Shown piece by piece: positions 12,496 to 25,300 of a stretch of 64,000 bases of DNA (position 1 is its first letter; every line of letters begins with the position of its first letter). Source of the stretch: Zygnema circumcarinatum (Eukaryota; Streptophyta; Zygnematophyceae; Zygnematales; Zygnemataceae); assembly GCA_037447605.1 (NCBI GenBank), contig CM074806.1:3887755-3951754 (forward strand). The letters run 5' to 3'. The translations under genes and the position numbers were made by a program. The notes below the pieces were generated by a model that was given only the letters and a program-made list of their open reading frames with translations, made no database searches and was not told where the DNA came from.

Positions 12496-15400
12496 TCATG
12501 ATGTGTGAAAGAGGGGGTCTCTGTTCACATCCTTATACAGGAAGTATCGCGAGCGGTCTTTGCCCAGGGCGGCATACCTGCATCCCCCTCATGCACAACG
12601 GAAAATTTCAGTCTCAAATGACTACTAATCTGAATGGCCAAGGACTTGCTTCTGTCTCGGGAAAGAACATGGGAACAGAGGAAGTGAACTTACCACTGTG
12701 GCACAAACGGTGCCATCCAGATCGCATCTCCGGCCTGCACCGGGTACCTGAAATTGTTCCCAGAGCGTCTCTCACCAGTTAACACACATGACAACGACGA
12801 TTGAAGTTAGCATGGTATCAGTGACGGAAAAATGTACAGACTGTTACCATTTATCTGCGAGGCGATAGATCCCTCGGCCCTCCAAGAGGATGAGTCCATG
12901 CTGGTTGTAATGCACCTCCTGCACATAGAAAGATGTGCAAAAATGTTGAGTCAGTTAGGTGATAACTGACAACCTGTTTCAACATAGCAGCACGTTGTCC
13001 TGTAGGTGAAGAGAGGAATGCAGCTAACACACATACCTTGACATTTAGATATTCCCCAGGTTGGAAGTCCATAATCTGCATGAAACACCATCAACATGAC
13101 AGACTAGAGATCACGTTCACAAACTCGGAAAGAGAATAAAACGACCTGAGAGGCAAGATGATGGACGGATCCTTCATATGATTAGCGGAAAGCGAGGCTG
13201 CCATGTTTCATCAATTTCTGACGCATTTTGCATGGGAGAGAATAGCCCATACATGGATATTGAAGTCATACGCTGGCCCTGTTGGCAACAGCTTTCGTAA
13301 CGCAAAGACCTGTTGATCGAAGAAAAAACAAATCATTCATAAAAACTAGAGCTCAGTCCATACAAGAGAGCCAATTGATGCGCGTGATCGCCCCCATACA
13401 TTTAGGAGGCTTTTGTTTTTTCAAGAAGATTCATCAATCCGTTGGACGACTACACGCACCTCTCCTGGCACATCAATCAGAGGCCGTTCACTCGTCATTC
13501 CCAGGGCCACTTCCGGAACTGCACCATCGGAAGCTCCTTTTGCGTATCTGTAACAGGGTCAAAAGATTATGCAAGGTCAAGTGACAGCATCCTACCCTGT
13601 GAACGGAACAAACACAAACCACATCCATGAATGAGGAATAATTCAAGTGGAGAGGGACCCAGGGGGGGGCATATCTGATGCCTTACATGCGCTCTACAAC
13701 AATTAAGCTTGCTCCATACGTTGATGTCAACTGATGCTCCACACCTGGTGGTACGTATGCATAACCATCCACCTGCGCAAGATGTTTTCGGTCTTTGCTC
13801 GTTCAGTTTGGTAGAAAGAAAGGTAACGACAATATGCAGGGTTAATATAACACGACTCAGAACAACGACATGCAGTACTTGCAACTCCATACATCATGAG
13901 CAAAACCGTGAAGTACCTTCAGCTGCTGTTCGATCAAAGAGCCAACGCTGAAGTGAACCTCCCCTTTCACAACAAACGCCAGTCTGCATAGCAGAGAACA
14001 TGCTCTAGGGCACTTTGTCATGGACATTTTTCAGTTCAGGCAATGGAAGAAGTTTTGCATTTCAGTTCTGCAGTAAAATGGGCGTCGGCAAGAAACCATT
14101 GCAAAAAATGAATCTGCAGAATCCCTCATTCTCACCTCTCCACTCCAGGACTCGGAGATGCTGAAGATGAATTGCCTGCACAGACAATCTACTCGTATGT
14201 GAAACACTTTTCTTCTGTAAACTGCAAGGAGTGTCTCAATTTGATGCAGACGAAGCTTAAAGAGAACAAAACAACGTTTGAAAGAATTAGGCATTCAATT
14301 GACCCACCCGCCATGCTGGCAATGTACATCACAAAGTGGGCTCCCATAGCAGGTGTTATGATGTACGCTCCCAGAGTGTTGCTCCTGTGTAGCAGCAGAA
14401 AGCAGCAAAATGAGTTTGACTTCAAAAAGCTTAGAAAATCAACATATCATTCTTCAAAGAGTGTCACCACAAAACCGAGTCAAAGCCTCTCACCATCCTG
14501 ACAGAGGCCCATAGACGTGGCTCTCTGCAGTAACCAGCGCATGGTCCCGCTCGTACACACTGCGGGTGAAGCCCGGGAGGTCTGTGATTGGCAGAATCAG
14601 TAAACTTTTGTGATTGACCCTTATTAACCAGTCTTTACTGGCCACGCATGATTATCGACCTGCGTATTCAGCAACTCAACAACATATAGGCACGCATTCC
14701 CAAACTAACCTATTTTCTCTTCGCGTCATCTCACCAATTGATCCCGCTAGTTGCGGCATTCAGATGCAAGCAAACTAACAATGAACCGAGCAGATACACA
14801 TCAGACTCAAAACCCTTGTTGCACAGTGAATCTGAGATTCACGGAACGATTGCGATTAAGCTCACCACTTAAGTGAATGGGTTTCAAAGTTGGTTCGGTG
14901 ACTTTCTCGTACTGAAAAGGTGTAGCTCTCCCGAAGACGTCCTCCTGCGCCGCTCCTGCAGCGATACAAGAAACAAGATAAGCATGCTTTCAATGGCGTA
15001 GATGCACAAAGCTACATTTTACTACCATACACTACTTCAAAGTCTTTCCGCATCATTGGTAGCGACAAGTATCAGTAGCAGGCTTCCAATAACGGCAATG
15101 CTGTGGACAATAAGAATCGTCTACTTCACCGTTCAATACTGACGTTATGCATTATAGCAATGACTGAAATAAAGATAGTTTATCTATGTGGCGACGTATT
15201 TGTCTACATAGTAAAGTTTCCCTTGTCAGCCGCCAGTGATATAATCTGGTCTGCTCGACGTCTACAAAACCAGCTAATACCACCTTAAAAATCCTCTAAG
15301 AAAGTGAACATTGCTCTCAGTAATTTGAAGGGTACAGCTGTCATTCGATACTAAAGTAATTTATATACACAACAGCTTCATATTTTGTGCAAAGCCGTCC

Positions 15401-16065
15401 AACGACCTTCAGCCGCTATGTGCCATCCGTTTCTACAGAGACAGGTCGAAGCAAAAAATACAAAAGTGAAGCAAGGAGAGACTGTGTTGCAACGTTCTGT
15501 ATTTCCGAACATAACATCGGCATGAATCTAAATTGCTCCCAAGAATTTGTAACAGTGTGTATGTTCATGCAAGGAAAAATCCTAACGCCGGATTACAGCA
15601 GTGCATTGGTTTACCCATACCAATGCATGCAATGAGAAGGCCACCTTATCTTGCGATAGAGAAAATGCGCTTGTCAAATTTTAAAATAGCGATTTTTTTT
15701 TTTCCATATCTTACGTTGCTTAAATCAGGTTTCCGCTTGCTCTCCCTTTCCTGACTAAATGATATCTTAGAGCCCGCATAGACCCCTCTTCTCTTTTCTC
15801 ACAAAATGCTGGCCAACATACACCCCCAAATACTGTCTCTCAGTCCATATCATGCGTCGCAATGCAGCGGAGATGCAAGCCAGCGCCGTCTATCTGCAAG
15901 CCAAGAACCAGGCCCTTTCCAAGCTCCAGATTCCAGCCAAGGGGAGAAAGTACCTTCCAATAGAATCCCACTTGACAGCTCCGCATGCACCTGCAATAAG
16001 GAAGCGAAGAGGAGGCTCCAAAGGCCGACCAAGACCGCCCGCGGGCAAGAGCTCCAGGCCGCCAT
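12496..16065 (-). CDS. UGLYAH: (S)-ureidoglycine aminohydrolase, 13 exons, 300 aa, apparently intact
   Basis: Converts (S)-ureidoglycine to (S)-ureidoglycolate plus ammonia in purine/ureide degradation; known plant members are bicupin, Mn-dependent and located in the ER. Exons on the minus strand are 16065-15991, 14944-14866, 14581-14494, 14384-14308, 14175-14136, 13983-13917, 13772-13687, 13547-13460, 13309-13253, 13075-13037, 12918-12848, 12747-12694 and 12577-12496. They sum to 903 nt. The N-terminus (MAAWSSCPRA, then VLVGLWSLLFASLLQ) is a signal peptide. Family blocks follow in order: DLPGFTRSVYERDHALVTAE, TLGAYIITPAMGAHFVMYIA, LAFVVKGEVHFSVGSL, VDGYAYVPPGVEHQL, VFALRKLLPTGPAYDFNIH, IMDFQPGEYLNVK, EVHYNQHGLILLEGRGIYRL, YPVQAGDAIWMAPFVPQW and YAALGKDRSRYFLYKDVNR. 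These closely match Arabidopsis UGLYAH. The region between signal peptide and DLPGFTR is the least certain join. Divergent neighbour of UAH. Confidence 0.95.
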
Positions 16066-17777
16066 GGCTGCCTGAGCGAGCTCGCAGGGACGGAGGGAGG
16101 GAGGCCAATGGAGGGGCCCTTAGCAAAAAAAGGCGTGACGTTACGGTAACGCGAGTGCTACACAGCGCGCCCTTGCACGTGTCAAAACGTCTCTTGATTG
16201 GCGGGAGTATCTTCACACTTGTGAAGGAACGCGACTATTTGGCGCGTGGCCATGACGCCGTGACGCCGGTTCGCACGTGCGAAAAGGAAAACTGGATTTG
16301 TGACGTTGCTCCGTTTATCCAATTACCAGTCCACACGTGTACATATATACACGTGTCGAGTCACCATTGGGAGCTGCTCTAGTACTGCAGCGAAAAAAGC
16401 GAGCGCTGAGATCAACGCCCTTAGAAGCACAAGTCAATCAGAGACCGCCACGTGTACAATTTGCTGATGTGGCGGGCTGTGATTGGGTCAGCCTGGACAG
16501 CACTAATTAACCTGTTGAGGCCATTTTTCTTGGAAGCAGCTGCAAGAGAGGGAGGGGAGGGAGCTTTTAGGGGAGGAATGTATGCAGCTTTGAGCGATTG
16601 ATGAAGGCTCGGCAGTAGTATTGGCTAGCCGCTATTTGAAGAATCTGTGGGCCAGATATTCGGCGTGAAAGGTGTGTGTTTCATTGTCAGTCTTGTTGTC
16701 ACGAATTGGCATTTCATCTCGTTTTTTTTTTTTGTAAAGCCAGCTGTCGGACCAGAGCTCATGAATTGCTGCTTTTTTTTTTGCATTGATGTGGAACAGG
16801 TGCCTATTGATGAAAGATAATCTTGTGGCACCTCAAATTATGCATTATGGAGAGAAGTTTGTGCACGTGATGCATATCAATCTATCATGTTTTCAAAATT
16901 TCAAGTTTTGAATCACATAAGCTTCTCGCTGCATTTCTTTCATTTTTTTCATCAAATTGCTTTCGTTCTCAGCTAGAATTCTCAGACCCTGGTTTGTAAT
17001 GAAATGCTTTTCATCTTCAGGCTCCACATTGCTGTCAAAAGCACCTATTTTCTCTTTACTTTTGTGCATCATTTAAGATACCTTTTCTACAAATTTTATC
17101 TCTCAACATCCTAGCTCTAGTTTTGGAGCACCGCAGTAGACCCAGGAGTCTATCTCCTATAGTAATTTGAGTTATTTCATGGTCTAATCTCCCAGTTTTA
17201 TGCAGTCTCAGAAATGATGGTACATTCTTCGTGAACATTAAAATAATTGTCTTGCATGTAGTTTTTTGAATAGTAGTGGAACGAATTCTTGAAAGGGCCT
17301 TCATGTGTGAGCCACTCAGATAAGATTGGAAATGTTTCAATGTTTCATTGCATGAAGAATGCTGACAGATTTGAAGTCTGGTAAGCTCAAAGTAACTAAG
17401 TATTGAACCGTGAATGCGCATTGAGTTATACGCACCTCATGGAGTGCAAGACATGCAATAGAAATTTCCACTGTGCACTCTATTCTGGATTGTTGTTTCT
17501 CTCCCGCCCTCCCGCCCTCCCGCCCTCCCTCCTTCCTTTTCCATTCTCCCGCTCGTTTCTCCTTACTTTTTTGCGGCTCCACCTTGACTCCATAGTTTGT
17601 TTGGAAGGACAATTTTCAATAAACCTGACAATAGGTACGCAATGATCGCACAGCATCTTCTGTCAGACATGCACCTTGCCTTGTCCCGCTCATTTAAATG
17701 GCGAGCATTCCTTATCAATATCCTGCATCCTGCGTGTGTCAGGAATCGCAAGTTTCTGGAGGGAGCCAGCCTGCAGA
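16066..17777. promoter_or_regulatory. Shared divergent promoter region of UGLYAH and UAH with a G-box cluster
   Basis: Separates the two start codons by 1.7 kb. Five CACGTG cores occur at 16176, 16274, 16334, 16350 and 16449, all within 390 bp upstream of the UGLYAH start. TGACG words occur at about 16135, 16251, 16260 and 16301. CACGTG and TGACG are known plant bZIP/bHLH targets (ABA, light and stress signalling); function here is inferred. Nearer to UAH there is a CCCGCCCT tandem stretch at about 17503-17531. The middle is AT-rich with no gene seen. Confidence 0.6.
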
Positions 17778-20700
17778 ATGGCATCTTTCCTGCAACCCGT
17801 CGCCTTTAACCTGGGAGTCCTTGCAGTAGTACTTGGGATGCTCCTCTTTTCGTTAGGCCTCCTTAAAGAGGGCACTGAAACTCTGGATTTATCCCCTACG
17901 TCGTCCTCATCAATGAAAACAGCGGAGGAGGTTAAAGCATCGATAGGACCAACAAAGGTAGCAAACAAAGTGAAGGCACCAGAAGTGCCGTTGAAGGTAG
18001 CTGAGGGCGTAGTGCGAAAGGTACCTTTCCTGGATGTGCAGGTGGACATTGATTTGCTTCAAGATCAGGTGCTCACGTCTAGCCCTGCTATGTACATGCA
18101 TATTTTTTTTTTCCTTTGCGCAAGGGTGTTGTCTGTCTCTCGGTCTAGAGTTCTCTGCTGCAGAATTCTCATAACAAAGAAAATTGTATCTTCAAGATAT
18201 TCAGGCGATTGAGGAGCCCATCAGTATTGTTTTGCAGATTGATAAGCTTGGGAAACTTTCAGACCATGAACCGCCATCAGTAACTCGTATCTTATTCACC
18301 ACCACGGATTTGGCCGGACGAAGGTGCTTCAAGAGAAACACTCCACCTGTGAAATTTACGGCAATTCATAGTCATGGCTGAAGCCATATGACTATCTATG
18401 AATGATTATGTCTATCACAATACCATGCAGACAATTCCATCCAGTTTGGGTTTCCTTTCCTTATCCTGTCATCGTGTTAGTGACCTAGAAAGTGAAATTT
18501 TTCGCAACCGGTCCTCCTGCAGGCTTTCGTCGCCATACACTCAATAACAACTCACGTATGCCTTCCACACTTGTTTGGTGCTGTGGTAGTGATGGTGGCT
18601 GTGCTGTGCTGTCTTGAGTCTGCAGATATGTCCGTTCACTCATGATTGGTGCAGGATTGGATGTTCATGAGGATACCATTGGAAACATTTATGGCCGTTG
18701 GTAAGTTATCCCACTGAAAACAGTGTCAATGAGAGGAGGAAGCGGTCGCTCTTTGCAAGTTACGTGATAACTGAAAAACAGCAGTAAATATCCATTTTTT
18801 TCTCAATATATGTTTTCTTCTCTTTATTCGTTGAGATGCTTTAAACACACTATACAGCATGGTGCCAGGGTGGGTGAAGAGCCTGCGCTGCCGCGAGTGC
18901 TGACGGGGTCACACACAGATGCTATCCCACATGCTGGGAAGTACGATGGTGTGCTCGGGGTGCTTGGTGCAATAGAAGCCATTTCTGCCCTCAAAAGGTT
19001 AGCCTTCCCCTTACATGTTTGAGCACTGAATGCACCAGAGTGCGTTCTTCTGTGCTTAGAGCATTTCAACACACTTATTTCTGCGGTATGTTTTGTGGCA
19101 TCTGGTGACCACAGGGCTGGCTTCAAACCAAAGCGCAGCATTGAGGTCGTCATGTTTACATCAGAGGAACCAACACGATTTGGCTATGGCTGCCTTGGAA
19201 GGTGGGGCGTCTAGACACATCCTGCATGCAGGTGTCATCATGTCGCAACTACCGTCCCTGAGATTTCCCTGAGACACAACAATCAAAGATTGTTGCAACA
19301 GTTGAGATGTGTGAACTTTCTCTTGCGTTTTTGCCTTCAGCCGCTCTCTCCTCCGACCTCTGTGCTTGTTTCTACTGCAAAACCGGTTGTGCAGCTGCTC
19401 GAGATAACTCTGATGAAAGGCTTTTATGCGTGTGGTTGTCCATATGGTTATTTCAGCCGCATGATGGCGAACCAGGAAGGGTTCGCTGATAAATTGAGAA
19501 CAGTAAAGGACAAAAACAACATTTCATTTGTGGAGGCAGCAGCAGAAGCACACCATCCGGAAGCTATTGACAATCTGGATAGTGTCATCATACAGCCCGG
19601 CACTCTATCAGCCTTCGTGGAACTGCACATTGAACAGGGCCCACTGCTAGAAGCGGAAGGTGGGCCCCATCATCATGCTTCCTTTGTAGTGTGGTGCTTT
19701 GTTGATGTATGGCTGCCCCAACCTGCCACTCAACCTTGCACTGATTTGAGGCGATGGTGTTGTTGAGGAAGTGGGGCAGGCGTTCCCATCGGTGTTGTCA
19801 CTGCAATTGCAGCACCCGCAGCTCTTATTGTAGAGATGAAAGGAGGAGGTGGGCATGCGGGTGGTGTTCTGATGGAGCAGAGGTAGCGCTGCTCCTTTTC
19901 TTTCCTTTTTAACTTCTCCGAGAATCGTGACACATGCTTCCTGATTCTTGCTGTAACAACCACCATCCTGGAACTTTTTGTTTTGTTATATTGTTGTAGG
20001 TGATGGTGGCGTTGTTTGGATGCAGATTTCATGTTTTCGCATCCCATTGTGTCTCGGTTCCGTTCTTGCTCATTTCTGTATCCTATTTTTTTTCCGTTCC
20101 AGAAACGATGCCGGATTGGCAGCTGCTGAACTAGCACTAGCAGTTGAGAGCCATGTATTGGCTACTGGTTCACGAGATACAGTAGGGACTACAGGTGAGA
20201 AGCATTGTGCAAGAGCAAGGCGTATTTGAGGACCTCTTTCATATACGAGCAGAGATTATACCCATAGCTTGCTCATCACTCGGAAACTAATGGACTACCC
20301 GTGAGGCTGAATGGGAGAGAACAGGCAAAGTGGAGCTATACCCAGGAGCGATCAATAGCATTCCGCGAGTGGCACATCTGGAAATAGGTACGAAGACTGC
20401 ACAATGTATGATTGAATGGCGATCCTGTCTTACAGCAGAAAGGCCTAAGAGTGGGACCTGCCTTGAACGGATCAGATGTACGAGACATCGATGGTGAGAG
20501 GCGTGATAGAGTCGTCGCCGATATCAAGCAATCAGCTAAAGAAGTTGCCGAAAGGCGGCGAGTGGAGCTGATAAAGTGGGAGGTAGTGAATGCGGACCCG
20601 CCTGCACACAGCAGTGAAATGATAGTCCAAACTGTGGAAAAAGCGGCCTCAGAACTCGGCCTGCCATACCGGCGCATGGTCAGCAGAGCGTATCACGACT

Positions 20701-21092
20701 CACTCTTCATGGCCAGGTGACCAACCACTGCTGAAGATTGGCTGCTAGGAAACCAGAGACTGTTTTCCTATACTGATCGAACTTGTGCTCTGGGGGAACA
20801 GGGTGGCACCCATGGGAATGATCTTCATTCCATGTTACAAAGGTAAGGCTTCTCTTTGGTAGCAGGCACCTAGAACCAACGAGGGGTTGGAAGTGCTTGC
20901 ACAGGTCCATTGCAATTGTAGGTTGTACATAGCCATTAGACTTCTTTGTTACAATGATCCTTCTATTTTTTCTTTGTTGCCTCGGTCTTGGCAGGTTATA
21001 GCCATCGACCTGATGAGTTTGCGTCGAAGCAAGACATGGCGCAGGGCGTGCAGGTTCTGGCACTCACTCTGGCCTCTCTCTCAGCGAAGTGA
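17778..21092 (+). CDS. UAH: Ureidoglycolate amidohydrolase, 12 exons, 513 aa, apparently intact
   Basis: M20-family metal-dependent amidohydrolase releasing glyoxylate, ammonia and CO2 from ureidoglycolate, the last step of plant ureide breakdown; the plant enzyme is ER-located. Exons: 17778-18068, 18205-18323, 18626-18700, 18869-18997, 19115-19201, 19457-19659, 19780-19882, 20103-20194, 20325-20387, 20476-20716, 20802-20842, 20995-21092; total 1542 nt. The N-terminal anchor or signal (VLAVVLGMLLFSLGLL) lies near residues 14-29. Metal and substrate blocks are GSHTDAIPHAGKYDG, FTSEEPTRFGYGCLG, VELHIEQGPLLE, GGGHAGGVLM, RNDAGLAAAELALAVE, YPGAINSIP, and SRAYHDSLFMAR near the C-terminus, followed by GMIFIPCYKGYSH. 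It matches UAH rather than allantoate amidohydrolase: FTSEEPTRFG and AYHDSLFMA replace the AAH versions FSDEEGVRF and GAGHDAMAMA. The start is set by the hydrophobic leader and reading frame. Confidence 0.95.
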
Positions 21093-22337
21093 GAAATATT
21101 CGGAGACATCGTGGCCTTGACCTCTACATGGTTATACATTGCATGCCCACACAAAAGGCAGGCACTGGAGAGACTCTGAAAGCACCTCAAGCGGCGTTTT
21201 GCATTAAGCGTGAATTTAATCGCATAGTCAAATCATTCTGGATGACTCCAAATACCATTGTCTAAGTTGTCCAAAGGAGACCGAACTTCGTTTTCGCTAA
21301 TACTCTCTTGCTTACTACATATTGCGGTGGTAAATGTCCTCAAGAAGTCCTCATTCGAACCTGTTTGCAGCAGAGCATGCAGGAAAGAAACCCTAAAGGC
21401 CCAACATGTTGGCTACTCCCTCAATCACGTACTTCCATATTCGCAAGTTTTTTACCAGAAAAAATCTTGAACTGAAGTAAGTTGCAAACGTCCTAGCAAA
21501 TATCATGAAGGTTGTCGTACATTCTGGATTTGTTTCAGGGCTTTGTTTCAGAGGTTCTTTACAAAAAGAGAATTGTACAGAGTGCTTCTCTTCTTTTCGG
21601 TGGGTTGAACATGCTTTGCTGAATCTATGAGGTGTGTGTACATTGAAGCCTCTTTGGGCTCTCCTCTATTCTCTGCGTGTGGTGAGATACAGTCACTGTC
21701 TATTCCGTCAGCTCGCCAAGTGGAACAAGAGAAACAATCCAAAATCGTCCATACTATCAGCAGCAAATCCAGCAGCACATCGCATTCAGCATTACAAATG
21801 AATGGATAGCCTTCGACTTTCAACCCCGCTCAACCATTTTGCACCGACAACTAGTTGAAGTCTGGAGGTTAAAGAATTTGAGAATCCGAGTTTCTGAAAG
21901 CAGAGGATCAGCTTCGGTTTTCAACTTGGGTGATGCAATCGATTGAAACCACTTTGAACATGAAAACGCTCTCTAAAGATCTTGAGGCAGTAACGCGAGA
22001 CAGTAAACCTCCTTTCGAAAAACCAAGAATCGCCAAAAACTCGAAACCCTTGCTAGCCTTAAACCTCAACCCTAAACGCTTTGTGAGCCAAAAAATGGAC
22101 GAACGCAGCAAACGGTTTCTCTTCTTTTCGTTTTTTCGTCAGGTTGGCATCATATTGCCACGCTGAGGCCAGCAATCCCGTGACGTCACCAGCTCCTTAT
22201 TCTTCCAGCAAACCCTAACCTAAACCCGAACCCTAATTTTTTAGGGAAGGCCCTCCCTAGCTCGACCTGGAGGGCGTGCCACTCACTAGGAGAGGGCAAG
22301 AGGCGGCAACTACTTGTCTCGCAACCGAGAGGAAGCC
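21093..22337. other. Intergenic region upstream of MED27 with telomere-like words
   Basis: Nothing coding is supported. Degenerate CCCTAA words sit at about 22211-22235, 100 bp before the MED27 start; short AACCCTAA boxes are common in promoters of plant housekeeping genes. CTAAACG/CCTAAAC words also occur around 22060-22080. Confidence 0.45.
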
Positions 22338-25300
22338 ATGGCGGTATGTTTCTGCCTCTAGTTCGTTATTGCATGGAACGCATGCATACGATGTATGTGA
22401 CATATGTCATTATATGGGATGTATGTTATATGTATGCATTGGGCTGTATAGGTGTAAAGAGGTGGACTCGACCAGCATGTTCACTCAGCTGCTTCTTCCG
22501 CTTTTGAAAGCTTTTTCAATAGTTTGCCTTGAGCTTTTCACCTTGGCACGCCTGCTTTTGGCTGGCAGTTCTTCATCATTGATGCATTTTTTTGTCTGAC
22601 GAGTTGCAAGGCCTAGCAGCTGGTCTCTCGACTGAATGAAGAATTGAGAAATGTCCATTGGCTGGAGATGGGAAAGTGAATTCGGGGACGGGGATGCTTT
22701 TGTATTTAGACTTATAATTTAGTCCTCGTTCCATCTGAATGACAGTGATGATCAATAACGTAGCTCTATTGAGGCAAGCTTCGTTTCTTTTCTATGAATT
22801 GAAAGGCGCGAACACATTATGTCTGGATGGCTTCGAGGTATATCCTCGCGTCCTACACCTAGAAGCTTATTTTTCGTCTGCAGCTTTCTTTATCCGATCA
22901 ACTGGCTGCAATGTGCAGATTGTTGGCCCTCCTGCTCGGCTGGCAGCAGTCCTGGCACAGCTGGATGAGATGAGCCGTCTCTTGGCAGATGCTCGCACTG
23001 CTGGCGAGCTTGTGATGGAGGCTGTTAACGATGCTGTTCAGAAACGGGAAATCCCCGCCGATGGAGACACGGTTAAACCCAGTGATATTGTCGTAGCAGC
23101 AGTCGATAAGGCAAAGGCCACATTGCAGAGGGCTCGGGTTCTGGGTGAGTCCATGCAGGCAACCGAGAAATCTTCCTGCCCTGCAGTACTGTGGAGAAAT
23201 TTACCAACTGTAGCTTTTTCAGCAGCCTTATAGCGACACGTATCATGGAGAGACGCTTGTGTGGCAATCTAAAGTTTGGGAACAGATGTGTGACAGGGAA
23301 AACACTTGAAGCGGATGGAGCATTTTTTCCCCCTTCATCATCTGCAGCCTTTGGAGAGCATGAGCTCAGTTTTGGGGGGGGGCTGGCCGCTCCAATGGCT
23401 CCTCTTGTCTGCTCCGATGCCGTGCTGCTGCCCTACTCATGGAGGCGCCATATGATGACGCAGGCAGCAGCAAGTGCTGCAGAACGAGTCAGGTGAGTAG
23501 AGAGTCGGAGGGACGTCTGTCCTCTCGCGTATTCGGATGATAACTTTTTTAAGGGACCTTGTCTAAATGCCTTCTTAGCCTTTCTTGGCGTCTAAGCTTC
23601 TCAGGGTGTTTAGAGTGGACGAGGCTCAAGGCCAGAATTTCCTGTCTTGTTTGCTCCTGTGTTTTGGGCCCAGCGTCGCGCTCGCTGCCTTCAACTGTCA
23701 GAAGAATCACTCTTTCCTCCGCCGCCCTGCAAAGCGCTCTGCAGACCTCATTGATGGCAGGGGAGTCCAAGTGAGCTCCGTGAAGAGAGTGAAGATTGAA
23801 GAGGCTCAAGAAGGCATACGGGAAGATTCGAACAGGCAATTGCCAGCCATAGCTGGAGCAGTGACTAGAGCGGAAGGAGGGGACTCCCTCTCCCTCACTA
23901 TGGAAAAATTGCAGAGGATGGTGCCAGGCCTTGTCCTCTCACTGTGTCCTCGCTCTGCTTGGGCTGCTCGGGCTATGGCGTTGTCAGATGAGCAAAAAAG
24001 GACAGTGAGGAGGAGGAAGTCACTCGCAGAGAGTCCCTCGGTAGGAGGGGTTGCGGGAGAATCAGATAATAAAGCGCTTCTAAATACGATCAAGAAGGAG
24101 GCTGTTGAAAGTGCAGAGGGAGAGAGGGTGGAAGATGGATCCACTCGGTCCGGGGGAAGGGGGGGGTTAGGCAAAGAGAGAGGTGGAGAGGGTGGGGGAG
24201 AGGCAGAGGAGACGGATGACGGGGATCTTCCGGGAGTCCTGGAGGTCGTGCTGCCAGGTGTCCTCCGGGCAGTGGTTTCTCTGCTGCCTGCTGGGAGTGC
24301 ACGGGCTGATGCTGTGGCTGTTTTCGCCATAGATGAGGTATGCAAGAATGGTAGAAATAGTGGCTTCAGTGGAAAGCAATTTAAGGCAAGACAGAAACTG
24401 GAAAGGAATGGTCGGAAAACTCCACAGGTTGTGAGGTTAATTGTCTTTCCTGAAGTGTTCGTTGCAGTGGTTGTGGAAAGTAACAGGGATCACATTCCAT
24501 TTGTTAGACGCCACTGTAAAGCATGGTGGTTTAAAAGCAGATTGTTTTTTAAGGCACGTTGAAACCTGATTAGTTTTGGCACGATGTTGTGGGTGACAGG
24601 AGGGACCACACGTGCACGCTTGGGGTCTATCCGTACACTACACTTTTCAGTCTATCTCGGTATGCTCCACCTTTGGAAAATGTACAAACTCTATGGCTTT
24701 TCAAAAATATTAGATTGAGAAATAGTACTTGCTAACACTCATAAGTCAAGTTCAAGTTCGAAAGAATGAGCGGAAACTTTGCACTTCCTGGTTGTTCTAA
24801 AGACACTTAGAGTTGATGTTTTCGAATTTATTTTTTCTTTTCTGGCAGGAACGGGCTTATCACGTCCTCCATAAAGGGGGAGAGACCACAGCACTGGAGC
24901 TCCTGGTGGTGAGTTCCTTTTTTTCCTCCTTGAACTTTCCCTCTCCACAAATTTGGTCTGAAGTTGTGATGAACGAGTTTAAAGCAAATTCGTCCTTCCT
25001 CCTCAACAAGTGTTGCCGGAAAATGCACAGAAGTCTGGACTGATCTTTTTGCTTAACTATTGATGCAGATTTGGCTCTCTTCACACCGGACGCTCTTCAA
25101 TGAACCCTGCAGGTGCGCTCGTCAATCATCTCCTTTCCTTAAGGCCTTACTTCCAAGACATTGTCTCCAAGTGAAGGAAATGACGTTATCAGATGCAAAG
25201 TGCCCCTTGGTGTGCCATTAGGGTTTCTTTCTTCAGGACCCCTCTAGGCAATTTCGTAAGGTTTTGCAACCCTCACCCCTTTAATTTCATGTTGTTGTCT

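Noticed and set aside
18205-21092. Reading the M20-family gene as allantoate amidohydrolase (AAH)
   Set aside because: Diagnostic stretches (FTSEEPTRFG, YPGAINSIP, SRAYHDSLFMAR) follow ureidoglycolate amidohydrolase, not AAH.
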